Shown here: one piece after another, positions 25,344-34,230 of the stretch
Position numbering within the stretch: the stretch's first letter is position 1
How the letters are laid out: every line of letters begins with the position of its first letter
Assembly: GCA_005502925.1 (NCBI GenBank)
Contig: SCPD01000013.1
Location: 62,001-126,000 of the forward strand
Source: Rhizobiales bacterium Y(2018)
GTDB taxonomy: Bacteria > Pseudomonadota > Alphaproteobacteria > Rhizobiales > Aestuariivirgaceae
Reading direction: 5' to 3'
DNA: 64,000 nt
Notes under the pieces: model-generated
Seen by the model: the letters and a program-made list of their open reading frames with translations, nothing else
What the model was told of the DNA's origin: nothing
Database searches by the model: none
Program-made: the position numbers and the translations under genes

Positions 25344-25847
25344 ATGCGTAATAAATCGCAGATTCTGGGAGGGGTTGCAGTCTTTGCGTGTATCGGCCTC
25401 GTTGGAATGGTGCAGGCAGCGACCGTCAACACCAATCTCAGTGTGACCATCACCATCACCAACGAATGCACCGGCGCCTCGACGACCGCCATCAATTTCG
25501 GCTCGCACGGCTTTCTGACCACCGACGTCGACAATACCGGGACGATCAAGGTCACCTGCACCAATGGCGCGGCTTACACTATCGGACTCGGCGCCGGCAC
25601 GGGCTCCGGGGCGACCGTCACCGACCGCAAGATGACCGTGAACGCAGGCACCGCTACCATCAACTATCAATTGTTCCGTGAAACCGGGCGCACGACCAAC
25701 TGGGGCAATACGCCTCCCACCGACACGGTGAGCGGCACCGGCTCGGGATCGGAGCAGACCATCACGGTCTTCGGCCGGGTGCCGGCCCAGGCCTCGCCGA
25801 TTGCCGGCACCTACAACGACACCGTCGTCGTCTCGATAAACTATTGA
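25344..25847 (+). CDS. Spore coat U (SCPU) domain pilin-like protein
   Basis: This 167-residue exported subunit has a signal peptide (cleavage near VQA-AT, residue ~25) and a single SCPU domain. Cys42 and Cys72 are placed like the disulfide pair of such subunits, and the protein ends in a beta-strand TYNDTVVVSINY. The ATG at 25344 has a near-perfect GGAGGGAG six bases upstream, better than the TTG at 25332. SCPU proteins are secreted by dedicated chaperone-usher systems and form thin surface fibres or coats; Csu pili of Acinetobacter are the best known. The chaperone, usher and a second SCPU gene follow immediately. Strong translation signals suit a major subunit. Confidence 0.9.
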   Translation: MRNKSQILGGVAVFACIGLVGMVQAATVNTNLSVTITITNECTGASTTAINFGSHGFLTTDVDNTGTIKVTCTNGAAYTIGLGAGTGSGATVTDRKMTVNAGTATINYQLFRETGRTTNWGNTPPTDTVSGTGSGSEQTITVFGRVPAQASPIAGTYNDTVVVSINY

Positions 25848-25855
25848 GGGCGCCT

Positions 25856-26587
25856 ATGCCCCGTCGCCCCAACAAGGCCGCTGTCGTCGCCGCGCTCTGG
25901 GCCTGTCTCGGCGCATCGTCCGGGGCTCTGGCGGCCTCGCTCAGCGTGTCGCCGACCCTTGTCGATCAGCCGGCGCCCGCCAGCACGGCCTCGGTGACGG
26001 TGCAGACGCAGGGCAATGATCCGGTCCGTGTCCAGGTGCGCCTGTTCCGCTGGGTGCAGATTGACGGCAAGGATCGGCTGGAACCGACACGCGACGTGGT
26101 GGCGAGCCCGCCTCTGCTCAAGATCGCGCCTGGCATGGACTATACGGTGCGCGTCGTGCGCATCGTCAAACGGCCCGTGGCGGGCGAAGAGAGCTATCGG
26201 CTCCTCGTCGACCAGTTGCCCGAGCCCAAGGACAGGAAGGCCAACCAGATCACTCTGGTCATTCGCCACTCCATTCCTGTGTTCTTTCGGGCGGGCGATG
26301 CGGATCCGCCGGCGATCGGCTGGGGCGTTGCGCGTACCAAACAAGGCCTCGTGCTCACCGCGCGCAATGATGGTGACCGGCGGTTCAAGCTCACCAATCT
26401 CGTGGTGAAGGCGGCTTCCGGGAAAGTATTGCGCCGGATCGATGGTCTGGCGGGCTATGTCCTTGCCCATTCCTCCATGAGCTGGGCTTTGACAGGGCAG
26501 GCGGCGGCCGGCAGCGCCGTCGAAATTGCGGGACAAGGAGAAGGTGGACCCTTCCATGGAACGAGCTTGGTCAAGCCGTCTCCATAG
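25856..26587 (+). CDS. PapD-like periplasmic fimbrial chaperone
   Basis: This 243-residue protein has a signal peptide (cleavage near ALA-AS, residue ~28) and the two immunoglobulin-like domains of pilus chaperones: LSVSPTLVDQPAPASTASVTVQ opens the first, followed by RVQVRLFRWVQ and YRLLVDQLP, and the second ends near SSMSWAL. It binds subunits in the periplasm by donor-strand complementation. The ATG at 25856 has GAGGG upstream; the TTG at 25844 overlaps the pilin stop and is less likely. Eight bases separate it from the pilin gene, and its end overlaps the usher start by 32 bases, so it is part of one operon. The family assignment is clear; the subgroup is the SCPU-type. Confidence 0.88.
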   Translation: MPRRPNKAAVVAALWACLGASSGALAASLSVSPTLVDQPAPASTASVTVQTQGNDPVRVQVRLFRWVQIDGKDRLEPTRDVVASPPLLKIAPGMDYTVRVVRIVKRPVAGEESYRLLVDQLPEPKDRKANQITLVIRHSIPVFFRAGDADPPAIGWGVARTKQGLVLTARNDGDRRFKLTNLVVKAASGKVLRRIDGLAGYVLAHSSMSWALTGQAAAGSAVEIAGQGEGGPFHGTSLVKPSP

Positions 26588-29042
26588 ATTTCTCGTCTCT
26601 GCTCTTTGGTTCTTCGGTCTGTTGACGATGGCGGCTCACGCGAGCGAGGCGTCCAAAGGCGACCGGCTGCCTGGAGCGGACGAGACAAAGGAAATCGCGG
26701 CGGGAGCTCCGGAAGCGTGGCCCCTCGATCAGGATTCCGTTGCCGAAGATCAGACGCCGAGCGTCGATCTGCAGCTGGAAACCTTCATCAACGGGGTTTC
26801 GACCGGCATGGTCGGCGGGTTCCGCCTGAATGCCGACGGCTCGCTTTCGGTGGCGCCCGATGAACTGCGCGAGCTCGGCCTCATCCCGGATCCTCGCGCG
26901 TTGGCCCCCGACGGCATGATCGATCTGAAGCGCCTGCCTGGAATAACTTATGTGTATAGCGAAGTGGACCAGGCGATCCGTTTCACCGCCGGTGACCGTC
27001 AGCGCATCGCGCGCCGGATCGGTATCGAGCGTGGCGAGGAAGGTGATGCTGCCGATGTCGAGCGTGGCTTCGGCGCATTGTTGAACTACACGCTGAGCGC
27101 CAGCTTCGATACCGAGCAATATTGGCGCATGCCGGACTATACCGGCCTGTTCGGCTATTTCGACGCGCGCTTCTTCACCGCCTATGGCACCCTCGACAGT
27201 TCGTTCTCGGCGCGCAGCGATCCGGGCCGCAACTATGACTATGTCACGCGCCTCGATACGGCATGGGGCTATTCGGATCCCGAAACGATGCGGACTTACA
27301 TCGCCGGCGATTTCATTTCGAGTGGTCTCGCCTGGACGCGGCCGATCCGCATGGGGGGCGTTCAGCTGCGTCGCAATTTCGGCCTGCGGCCCGATCTGAT
27401 GACGCTTCCCGTGCCGGAGCTTTCAGGCTCGGCCGCCGTCCCGTCTGCCGTCGACATCTACATGAATGGGGTCAGGACTTATTCGAACGATGTGCCGAGC
27501 GGCCCCTTCGTCGTCGATGGGCTGCCGGTGATCACTGGCCCCGGCATCGCGAGAGTCGTGGTGCGCGACACGGCCACCGGTCAGGAGACCGAAACCGAGG
27601 TCGCCTTCTACGCCTCGGCGTTGCTGCTGCGGCCCGGCCTCTTCGACTACGCCTTCGAAGCGGGCTTCGCGCGCCGCGACTACGGCATAGAGTCCGATTC
27701 CTACGACGGTGCGCCTGTTGCCAGCGCCAGCCTGCGTTACGGCCTCACCGACCATCTGACCCTCGAAGGCCATGCCGAGGCGGGCGCCGGGCTGGTGAAT
27801 GGTGGTGCCGGCATGGCCGTGGCGCTGGGCGGCTGGGGTGTCGGTAGCCTGGCCGGCGCCGCGAGCGAATTCGAAGGGGATGCCGGCTTTCTCGTCTCGG
27901 CGTCGCTCGATGCGGCCATCCTTGCCGACTGGCGGCTCTATATCCGCAGCCAGCGAACCTTCGGCGCCTACGAAGATCTTGCTTCGGTGACGGCGGATAT
28001 CGACGATGACGACCTGCGCTTTTTCTCGGCGCGTCCACCCAAGGCGCTCGACCAGATTTCGCTCGCCATACCGCTCGCCTTCGATTCCTCCTCGCTCAAT
28101 CTGAGTTTTACCCATATCGAGGACGACGAAGACGACTCGAAGGTGGCGAGTGTCTCTTACAACCGGCAGCTCTTCACCAACACCACGCTCTTTGCCTCCG
28201 CCTATGCCGATATCGAGGACATCGACGACTTCGGCGCCTATGCTGGCATCTCGATGCAATGGGGCGGCGGCCTCACCAGCGCCGCCGGTGTCGAGCATCA
28301 GGCCGGCCACACCAGCGCCTTCGTCGATCTGATCAAGCCCGATCAGGATGAGGAGGACAGCTTCGGCTGGCGCTTGCGCGCCGGCCTCGGCGATGAGGTC
28401 AACACGCGCGCCGCCGCCTCCTATGTCGCGCGTTATGCCCGCATCGAGGCGGGCGCTCAGCAATATGGCGACTCCGCCAATGCCGCGGCCCAGATCAGCG
28501 GCGCGGTCGTAGCGACCGGCGGTGACTTATTTCTCACCCGCCAGATCGATGATTCCTTCGTCGTCGTCGATGTTGGCACGCCCGATGTGGAGGTAATGGC
28601 GGCCAACCGGCCGGCCGGCAGATCGGGACAGTCGGGCAAGGTGATCGTGCCGCGTCTCACGGCTTATGAAAAGACGCGCATCGCCATCGATCCGACGAAT
28701 CTGCCCGTCGATGCCGATGTGCCGGAAACAAGTCGCGTGGTGCGTCCCGCCGACAAGACCGGTGTCGTCGTGACTTTCAGGGCCAAGGCCGAGAGTGCTG
28801 CGGCGCGTGTCCAGTTTGTCGACGCCGATAACCAGCCGCTCGAGCCGGGGCTCTCCGGATCGACCGAGGCGGGGCAGTCCGAATTCATCGTCGGCTATGA
28901 TGGCGAGGCCTATGTCACCGGGCTCGGCTCCCTCAATGCCGTGATCATCGATCTCGCCGACGGCACGCAATGCCGCGCCAGTTTTGAGTTCCGCAAGGTG
29001 CCCGGCGAGCAGCAACTGATATCGGGAGTACCCTGCCGATGA
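26556..29042 (+). CDS. Outer-membrane usher of the SCPU chaperone-usher locus
   Basis: This 828-residue FimD/PapC-type usher forms the outer-membrane channel through which subunits are exported and assembled. Regions seen are the signal peptide (about residues 1-30), the periplasmic N-terminal domain (SVDLQLETFINGVSTGMVGG), a large transmembrane barrel with the plug motif around VDIYMNGVRTYSNDVPSGPF, and the C-terminal domain ending in RASFEFRKVPGEQQLISGVPC. The ATG at 26556 is used; alternatives at 26526 and 26544 are further into the chaperone gene. The stop overlaps the next ATG (ATGA, 29039-29042). Many acidic residues occur in the predicted barrel loops. Confidence 0.9.
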   Translation: MERAWSSRLHRFLVSALWFFGLLTMAAHASEASKGDRLPGADETKEIAAGAPEAWPLDQDSVAEDQTPSVDLQLETFINGVSTGMVGGFRLNADGSLSVAPDELRELGLIPDPRALAPDGMIDLKRLPGITYVYSEVDQAIRFTAGDRQRIARRIGIERGEEGDAADVERGFGALLNYTLSASFDTEQYWRMPDYTGLFGYFDARFFTAYGTLDSSFSARSDPGRNYDYVTRLDTAWGYSDPETMRTYIAGDFISSGLAWTRPIRMGGVQLRRNFGLRPDLMTLPVPELSGSAAVPSAVDIYMNGVRTYSNDVPSGPFVVDGLPVITGPGIARVVVRDTATGQETETEVAFYASALLLRPGLFDYAFEAGFARRDYGIESDSYDGAPVASASLRYGLTDHLTLEGHAEAGAGLVNGGAGMAVALGGWGVGSLAGAASEFEGDAGFLVSASLDAAILADWRLYIRSQRTFGAYEDLASVTADIDDDDLRFFSARPPKALDQISLAIPLAFDSSSLNLSFTHIEDDEDDSKVASVSYNRQLFTNTTLFASAYADIEDIDDFGAYAGISMQWGGGLTSAAGVEHQAGHTSAFVDLIKPDQDEEDSFGWRLRAGLGDEVNTRAAASYVARYARIEAGAQQYGDSANAAAQISGAVVATGGDLFLTRQIDDSFVVVDVGTPDVEVMAANRPAGRSGQSGKVIVPRLTAYEKTRIAIDPTNLPVDADVPETSRVVRPADKTGVVVTFRAKAESAAARVQFVDADNQPLEPGLSGSTEAGQSEFIVGYDGEAYVTGLGSLNAVIIDLADGTQCRASFEFRKVPGEQQLISGVPCR

Positions 29043-30016
29043 GACGTGTCTGGTGGCTGATCCTGTGCGGCATGATCTTTCTCCATGATGTCGGCCGCGC
29101 CGAAGCGCTCTCCTGCACCGCCAATATGGGCACACCGGTGACCTTCAGCGGATTGGACATTCTCTCGGGCGCCCCGGTCAATGCCGCCTCGACGCTCTCG
29201 GTCACCTGCACCGTCAGCACGCTCGACGGCCTGGTCGGCGCGCTTCTGACGGTAAGCATCTGCCCGGATATCGGCGAGGGCACCGGCGGTTCGACGGGCG
29301 GTGTGCGCCAGCTCGCCCTCAATCCGAGTGACAAGCTTCTTTACAACATCTACCAGGACTCGAACCGCCAAGTGCCTTGGGGGCATGGCGACATTCCCGC
29401 ACTCGGCACAGTGCCGGTCATGACCATGACCGTCACGGTCCCCCTGCTCGGTACCGCGTCCAATACCGTCTCGCGCGACGTCTATTTTCAGCTCAACGGC
29501 TCGCAGCAAACCGCTCCCACCGGAACTTACACCTCGAATTTCTCGGGCACGCATACGCGGATCCGCGCCGGCATTGGGCTTCTGAGCGTGTGCTCGGGGT
29601 TGTTCCCCGCCACGACGACGGCGCCGTTTCTGGTTCAGGCGACCATCGACAAGAACTGCACGGTCACGACACAGGGCGTCAACTTCGGCAATGTCGGTTT
29701 GCTCAACAGTGACATCGACGCTGAAGGGCGGGTGCGCGTCACCTGCACGAAGTCGACCGACTACAGTGTCGGCTTGGGCTTCGGCGCTCTCACGCCGACG
29801 ACTCGTCAGATGAAGAAAGGTACCGATGTCGTCGTCTATGGTCTCTATCGCGATATTGCCCGGACGCTGGGATGGGGCGACACGGCGGGCCTCATGCCGA
29901 CCGGCACCGGCACCGGCCTGACCGAGAGTTATCCTGTCTATGGCCGGGTGAAGCCGCAGCCCAACCCGCCGGTCGGAACCTATAATGACCTGGTGCCGGT
30001 GATCATCACCTACTGA
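29039..30016 (+). CDS. Double SCPU-domain subunit, possible tip adhesin
   Basis: This 325-residue exported protein has a signal peptide (cleavage near AEA-LS, residue ~23) and two SCPU domains in tandem. The first runs from about residue 24 to 165 (LSCTANMGTPVTFSGLDILS), the second from about 197 to 325 (NCTVTTQGVNFGNVGLLNSD). The second resembles the pilin at 25344, with matching VTCTKSTDYSVGLG and a final GTYNDLVPVIITY. It is the last gene of the operon and overlaps the usher stop. In Csu-like systems a two-domain subunit sits at the fibre tip and mediates adhesion, so a tip role is a reasonable inference. Confidence 0.85.
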   Translation: MRRVWWLILCGMIFLHDVGRAEALSCTANMGTPVTFSGLDILSGAPVNAASTLSVTCTVSTLDGLVGALLTVSICPDIGEGTGGSTGGVRQLALNPSDKLLYNIYQDSNRQVPWGHGDIPALGTVPVMTMTVTVPLLGTASNTVSRDVYFQLNGSQQTAPTGTYTSNFSGTHTRIRAGIGLLSVCSGLFPATTTAPFLVQATIDKNCTVTTQGVNFGNVGLLNSDIDAEGRVRVTCTKSTDYSVGLGFGALTPTTRQMKKGTDVVVYGLYRDIARTLGWGDTAGLMPTGTGTGLTESYPVYGRVKPQPNPPVGTYNDLVPVIITY

Positions 30017-30022
30017 AGCACG

Positions 30023-30700
30023 TCACCCTTTGGTCAGCCTCGACTTGTGCGAATTCATCCACACCACGCGGGCTTCTGCGGTGCCGACATTCCGGTAGCT
30101 GTGCGGCAGGCTCGAATTGAAGAAGAAGGATCCGCCGGGACCCAGAAGATGCACCCGGCCGTCGACCGTGAGCTCCAGATAGCCCGTCACCACATAACCT
30201 ACTTCTTCGCCCGCATGCGAATAACTCCCCGATGAGCCGCCGCCCGGCGGGATGACATGCACATTGGCGTCGATGGTGCGCGTTTCACCTGCCGGCACCA
30301 TGCGTTCGAGCATCACATCCGGCGTCTTGCCGGCACCGGCGCCCAGCGACAGCACTGGCCGCTCGCCATTGTTGTAGAGGGTAACGGGCTCGAGGCTCTT
30401 GCCGCCGAACAGGCCGGCGTAATTGGTGCCGAGCACGTCGGCGATGCCGAGCACCACCGAAAGCGACGGCGTGATGTGGTTGCGCTCGATCTTCGACAGC
30501 AGGCTTTCCGAGCAGCCGATCTTGTCGCCCAACTGCTTGAGGGTGAGCTTCTTGAGCTTGCGCGCATGGCGGATGCGCGCACCAAGCTCCTCGATACGGT
30601 CTCTCTTGTTGTCATGGGCAAGCATGCAGGCAGGATGACGGAATGTCCCGCCGGCCGCAATCGCCTTTTTGATTGACAGCGGGTCAAATTTTCCGTTCAT
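30023..30700 (-). CDS. XRE-family regulator with C-terminal cupin domain
   Basis: The protein has a helix-turn-helix (about residues 40-95, ARIRHARKLKKLTLKQLGDK then GCSESLLSKIE) and a C-terminal cupin domain (about 150-220, HAGEEVGYVVTGYLELTVDG and a GPGGSFFFNSSLPHSYRN motif). Such regulators sense a small molecule with the cupin and control adjacent catabolic or transport genes. The start is uncertain: ATG 30700 lies 33 bases from the divergent binding-protein gene, while ATG 30625 would give 200 residues and free a 108-base regulatory region containing a palindrome and a promoter-like pair (30673-30701). It converges on the SCPU subunit gene across a 6-base gap. Confidence 0.85.
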   Translation of the reverse strand: MNGKFDPLSIKKAIAAGGTFRHPACMLAHDNKRDRIEELGARIRHARKLKKLTLKQLGDKIGCSESLLSKIERNHITPSLSVVLGIADVLGTNYAGLFGGKSLEPVTLYNNGERPVLSLGAGAGKTPDVMLERMVPAGETRTIDANVHVIPPGGGSSGSYSHAGEEVGYVVTGYLELTVDGRVHLLGPGGSFFFNSSLPHSYRNVGTAEARVVWMNSHKSRLTKG

Positions 30701-30716
30701 TCAAGTCCGTTCAAGT
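30673..30716 (+). promoter_or_regulatory. Candidate operator/promoter between XRE-cupin and peptide-transport genes
   Basis: TTGACA (30673-30678), 17 bases, TTCATT (30696-30701) is a plausible promoter for the transport operon. The -35 is inside a palindrome TTGAC-AGCGG-GTCAA (30673-30687). Downstream are two direct repeats TTCAAGT at 30700-30706 and 30710-30716, one helical turn apart. Regulation by the XRE-cupin protein is inferred from position. Confidence 0.4.
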
Positions 30717-30733
30717 TTTGGGGAGGTCTCACA

Positions 30734-32302
30734 ATGACAATAAAAATGCAGATCGGACGCCGGCAATTCCTGAAATCAGGCGCGGCCGGCCTGGCGCTCG
30801 CGGCTCTGGCGCCGTCGTTGATTCTGTCGGCCAAGGCCGAGGATCCGATGCGCGGCGGCACGCTGAAGCTCGGTTTCTCCGCCGATCCCGCCGGTTTCGA
30901 TCCCGCCCGCGGTCCTTCCGGCATGTCGCATGTGGTGATCGAGCAGATCTATTCGACCTTGATGTCGCTCGATCCCGACGCGGTGCCTTATCCCGATCTT
31001 GCCGAAAAATACGAGCAATCGGCCGACGGTCTCGAATACACCTTCCATCTGCGCAAAGGCGTGAAGTTCCATGACGGCTCGGACCTCACCGCCGAAGACG
31101 TCAAATTCACTTTCGATCGGTTGCGCGCCAAGGACACCGGCTATTCCTATGGCTCGCAGGTCGAGACGATCAAGGAAGTGGTGGTGGTCGATCCGCACAC
31201 CGTCACCTTCAAGCTGGCCCAGACCACCGGTCCGTTCCTCGTTTATATGGCCTTCCCCGGCTCCTCGATCGTGCCGAAGAAGCTGGTCGAGGGCGGCCAT
31301 GACCTCAATGCCAAGCCGGTCGGCAGCGGGCCGTTCAAATTCGTCTCCTACGAGCCGCGCTCAATGGTGAAATTCACCCGCAACGAGGGCTTCTATGAGG
31401 CCGGCAAGCCCTATGTCGATGCGCTCGAATTCCATCTCATCGCCGACATCACCGCGCTCACCAATGCGGTGATCTCGGGCAACATCAACTTCTCCAACGA
31501 GATTCCACCCAAGGACTGGCAGACGGTTTCAGCCACGCCCGGCCTCGTCGGTCTGACCTTGGAAGGCAGCCGCTATTACTGGCTGCTGATGAACAACACG
31601 GTGGCGCCGCTCGACAATCCGAAAGTACGTCAGGCCATCGCTCATGCGATCGACCGCAGTGCCATCGTCGCCGGCGTCTTCTTCGGCCAGGCCGTGCCCT
31701 TCAAGGGCGGCGTCATCCCCGAATGGAGCTGGGGCTACGCCGGCATCGACTATTTCACGCCGGAGGCCAATCCGGAGAAGGCCAAGGCCTTGCTCGCCGA
31801 AGCGGGCCATGCCGATGGCTTCGCGACCTCGATCACCATGGCGTCGTCCTTCCCGGCCATGGTCGCCATGGCGCCGATCATCCAGGCCAATCTGGCCGCC
31901 ATCGGCATCAAGGCCGAGATCAAGACCATGGAAATCCCGCGTTATTGGGACGAGGTCTGGGGCCCGTCGAAATTCGACATGACGTCGATGTATTGGGTCT
32001 CGCCCTTGGCCGATCCGGACGACTTCGTCACCAACAACTATGCCTGCGGCATGGCCATCAACGTCCAGAAGAGCTGCAGCAAGGCGATGGACGAGGCGTT
32101 GGCCAAGGCCAAGTCGGGCGCCACCCAGGAGGCGCGCAAGGCGGCCTATGCAGAGCAGCAGAAATTGTCGCTCGAGGAAATGCCGATCGTGCCGCTGGTC
32201 AATTCGCTGATCCTCACCGCGCATACCGACAAGCTCAAGAACTACAAGCCGATGCGCACCGGCTTCCTGAAGACGCTGAAAGACGCCTGGCTCGAGCCTT
32301 GA
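30734..32302 (+). CDS. Peptide-type ABC transporter substrate-binding protein with Tat-type signal
   Basis: This 522-residue periplasmic SBP_bac_5 protein has a twin-arginine-type leader (GRRQFLKSGAAGLALAALAP, residues 8-27), so it may be folded before export. Family landmarks include YTFHLRKGVKFHDGSDLTAE, PVGSGPFKF and VRQAIAHAIDRSAI. GGGGAGG lies about nine bases before the ATG. It is distinct from, though in the same superfamily as, the tandem pair at 0.3-3.5 kb, and heads the operon that continues through two permeases, two ATPases, DUF1028 and an M20 deacylase. Two Cys residues (near YACGMAINVQKSCSK) are typical of DppA-like proteins. The ligand is inferred to be a peptide or acylated amino acid. 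Confidence 0.92.
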   Translation: MTIKMQIGRRQFLKSGAAGLALAALAPSLILSAKAEDPMRGGTLKLGFSADPAGFDPARGPSGMSHVVIEQIYSTLMSLDPDAVPYPDLAEKYEQSADGLEYTFHLRKGVKFHDGSDLTAEDVKFTFDRLRAKDTGYSYGSQVETIKEVVVVDPHTVTFKLAQTTGPFLVYMAFPGSSIVPKKLVEGGHDLNAKPVGSGPFKFVSYEPRSMVKFTRNEGFYEAGKPYVDALEFHLIADITALTNAVISGNINFSNEIPPKDWQTVSATPGLVGLTLEGSRYYWLLMNNTVAPLDNPKVRQAIAHAIDRSAIVAGVFFGQAVPFKGGVIPEWSWGYAGIDYFTPEANPEKAKALLAEAGHADGFATSITMASSFPAMVAMAPIIQANLAAIGIKAEIKTMEIPRYWDEVWGPSKFDMTSMYWVSPLADPDDFVTNNYACGMAINVQKSCSKAMDEALAKAKSGATQEARKAAYAEQQKLSLEEMPIVPLVNSLILTAHTDKLKNYKPMRTGFLKTLKDAWLEP

Positions 32303-32309
32303 TCTCCTC

Positions 32310-32340
32310 ATCCCCTCTCCTCCGCCGGACGAGAGGGGAT
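32310..32340 (+). other. Intercistronic hairpin after the binding-protein gene
   Basis: Perfect 10-bp arms ATCCCCTCTC (32310-32319) and GAGAGGGGAT (32331-32340) enclose an 11-base loop just after the binding-protein stop. Only two T residues follow, so complete termination is unlikely. It probably protects the binding-protein message and reduces expression of the downstream permeases, as in the first peptide operon (3514-3544). A 100-base spacer follows before the permease gene. Confidence 0.6.
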
Positions 32341-32440
32341 TTCATGAATGCCACGATAATGTTTCATTCAATCCGTGAGTTTGGCGTAAATCCGGTGTAT
32401 CGACGCTGCTCATGCGACACCTGGAATCCGGGACTCTAGC

Positions 32441-33391
32441 TTGCGCGGCCTGATCCTTTCGCGCCTCGCCGCCTTTGCGCTGACGCTCATCGTCGCGTCG
32501 AGCATCCTGTTCGTCGCCGTCAATGTGGTGCCGGGCTCGGCGGCGCGCTCGGCGCTTGGCATCGATGCGACGCCGCAGGCCTTGGCGCGCTTCGAGGCGC
32601 AACATGGGCTCGACCGTCCGCTCGTCGTCCAATATGCCGAATGGCTGGGCAAGACCTTCACCGGCGATTTCGGCAAGAGCTTCCAGAACGGCGTCGATGT
32701 CGGCCCTGAGCTTTTGCGCCGCCTGCCGGTGACGCTCGAGCTTGCGATCTTCGCCTTCATCATCGCCAATCTGATCGCTCTGCCGCTCGGCGCCTTCGCC
32801 GCGATGCGCCATCAGCGCGCCGCCGACAAGGGCATCTCGCTGCTCGCAAGCCTCCTGGGTGCCGTGCCCAATTTCTGGCTGGCGACGCTGCTGGTCATGG
32901 TGCTGACGCTCCATTTCAGGCTGCTGCCGCCTGGCGGCTACACACCCTTCACCGTCAACCCCGTCATGAATCTGAAGCAGATGATCATGCCGGCCCTGTC
33001 GCTCGGCATCGTGTCGTCGGCGCTTCTCATCCGCATCATGCGCACGGCGATGATCGAGGTCCTGTCCTCCGATTATATCCGTACCGCCCGCGCCAAGGGG
33101 GCGAAGGAGGGTATCGTGGTGATGCGCCATGCCATCCGCAATGCGATGACGCCTTATGTGAATGTCGCCGCGGTGGAATTCGGCTTCCTCTTCGGCTCGG
33201 TCGTCGTGATCGAGGATATCTTCCTGCTGCCGGGCATCGGCTCCTTCGTCCTCGTCGGCATCATCAACCGCGACTATCCGGTGCTGCTGGCGAGCGCGCT
33301 CACCATCACGCTTGTCGTGCTCATCATCAATCTGATCGTCGATATCGTAGTCGGCCGCCTCGACCCGCGCCGGGTGACGAGGCATCAATGA
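32441..33391 (+). CDS. Peptide ABC transporter permease, DppB type
   Basis: This 316-residue inner-membrane permease has a first membrane segment at about residues 8-28 and the DppB-type loop around HGLDRPLVVQYAEWLGKTF. Its EAA loop is at about residues 205-235 (DYIRTARAKGAKEG, then HAIRNAMTP). The start is listed as TTG at 32441, since no ATG or GTG lies in frame nearby and no strong ribosome binding site is seen, so a poor start is a real possibility. The stop overlaps the DppC-type gene (ATGA, 33388-33391). Together they form the channel for the Tat-type binding protein. Confidence 0.9.
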   Translation: MRGLILSRLAAFALTLIVASSILFVAVNVVPGSAARSALGIDATPQALARFEAQHGLDRPLVVQYAEWLGKTFTGDFGKSFQNGVDVGPELLRRLPVTLELAIFAFIIANLIALPLGAFAAMRHQRAADKGISLLASLLGAVPNFWLATLLVMVLTLHFRLLPPGGYTPFTVNPVMNLKQMIMPALSLGIVSSALLIRIMRTAMIEVLSSDYIRTARAKGAKEGIVVMRHAIRNAMTPYVNVAAVEFGFLFGSVVVIEDIFLLPGIGSFVLVGIINRDYPVLLASALTITLVVLIINLIVDIVVGRLDPRRVTRHQ

Positions 33392-34230
33392 CCACAGCTG
33401 CGCGCAAACCCTTCAACTGGCGGCGCTGGCGCCTCGTCGTCACCGGCGGCACCATTGTCGGCACGATTATGCTGCTGGCGATCCTGGCGCCCTGGGTGGC
33501 GCCTTATTCGCCCTTCGATCTCAACGTCGCCCAGATGCTGAAGGGACCATCGGCAGCGCATCTCCTCGGCACCGATGAGCTCGGCCGTGATGTGCTTTCG
33601 CGCGTCATCCACGCCGCGCGCCTGTCGATGATGGTGGCGGTGCTCGCTTCCCTGGTCGGTCTCGTCTTCGGCACCCTCATCGGCACGCTCGCCGCCTATT
33701 TCGGCGGTATTGTCGATCTCGTTCTGATGCGGCTGATGGAGATCCTGTTCTCCTTCCCGGCGATCCTCCTCGCCATCGTGCTGATGGCGAGCCTCGGCAC
33801 CAGCATCTTCAACGCCATGATCGCCATCGGCATCATCTTCATTCCGGGTTTCGCCCGACTGGCGCGCGCCACCGCCGAGAGCGTGTTGCGCCAGCAATAT
33901 GTCGAGCAGGCGCGCGCCATCGGCATGAGCCATACGCGCATCCTCGTCCGCGAGATCCTGCCCAATATCCTGGCGCCGCTCCTGGTCGAGGCGGCCGTCG
34001 CCTTCTCCTACGCCGTACTGCTCGAAAGCGCTCTGTCCTTTTTGGGGTTAGGCGCCCAGCCGCCCGACCCGTCCTGGGGCAACATGCTCAATACCGGCCG
34101 CGGTTTCATGGGCGTGGCGCCCTGGCTCAGCATCGTGCCGGGCGCCGCCATCTTCCTGACCGTGCTCGGCTTCAACATGCTGGGCGACGGCCTGCGCGAC
34201 GCCTTCGATCCGCAGTTGAGGGACGAATGA
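33388..34230 (+). CDS. Peptide ABC transporter permease, DppC type
   Basis: This 280-residue inner-membrane permease has a conserved LLGTDELGRDVLSRVIHAAR segment after the first membrane span and an EAA loop at about residues 170-200 (YVEQARAIGMSHTRILVREI). The C-terminal GDGLRDAFDPQL is the usual end of DppC proteins. Both ends overlap the neighbouring genes by four bases (ATGA at 33388-33391 and 34227-34230), so translation is coupled along the operon. Confidence 0.93.
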   Translation: MTTAARKPFNWRRWRLVVTGGTIVGTIMLLAILAPWVAPYSPFDLNVAQMLKGPSAAHLLGTDELGRDVLSRVIHAARLSMMVAVLASLVGLVFGTLIGTLAAYFGGIVDLVLMRLMEILFSFPAILLAIVLMASLGTSIFNAMIAIGIIFIPGFARLARATAESVLRQQYVEQARAIGMSHTRILVREILPNILAPLLVEAAVAFSYAVLLESALSFLGLGAQPPDPSWGNMLNTGRGFMGVAPWLSIVPGAAIFLTVLGFNMLGDGLRDAFDPQLRDE

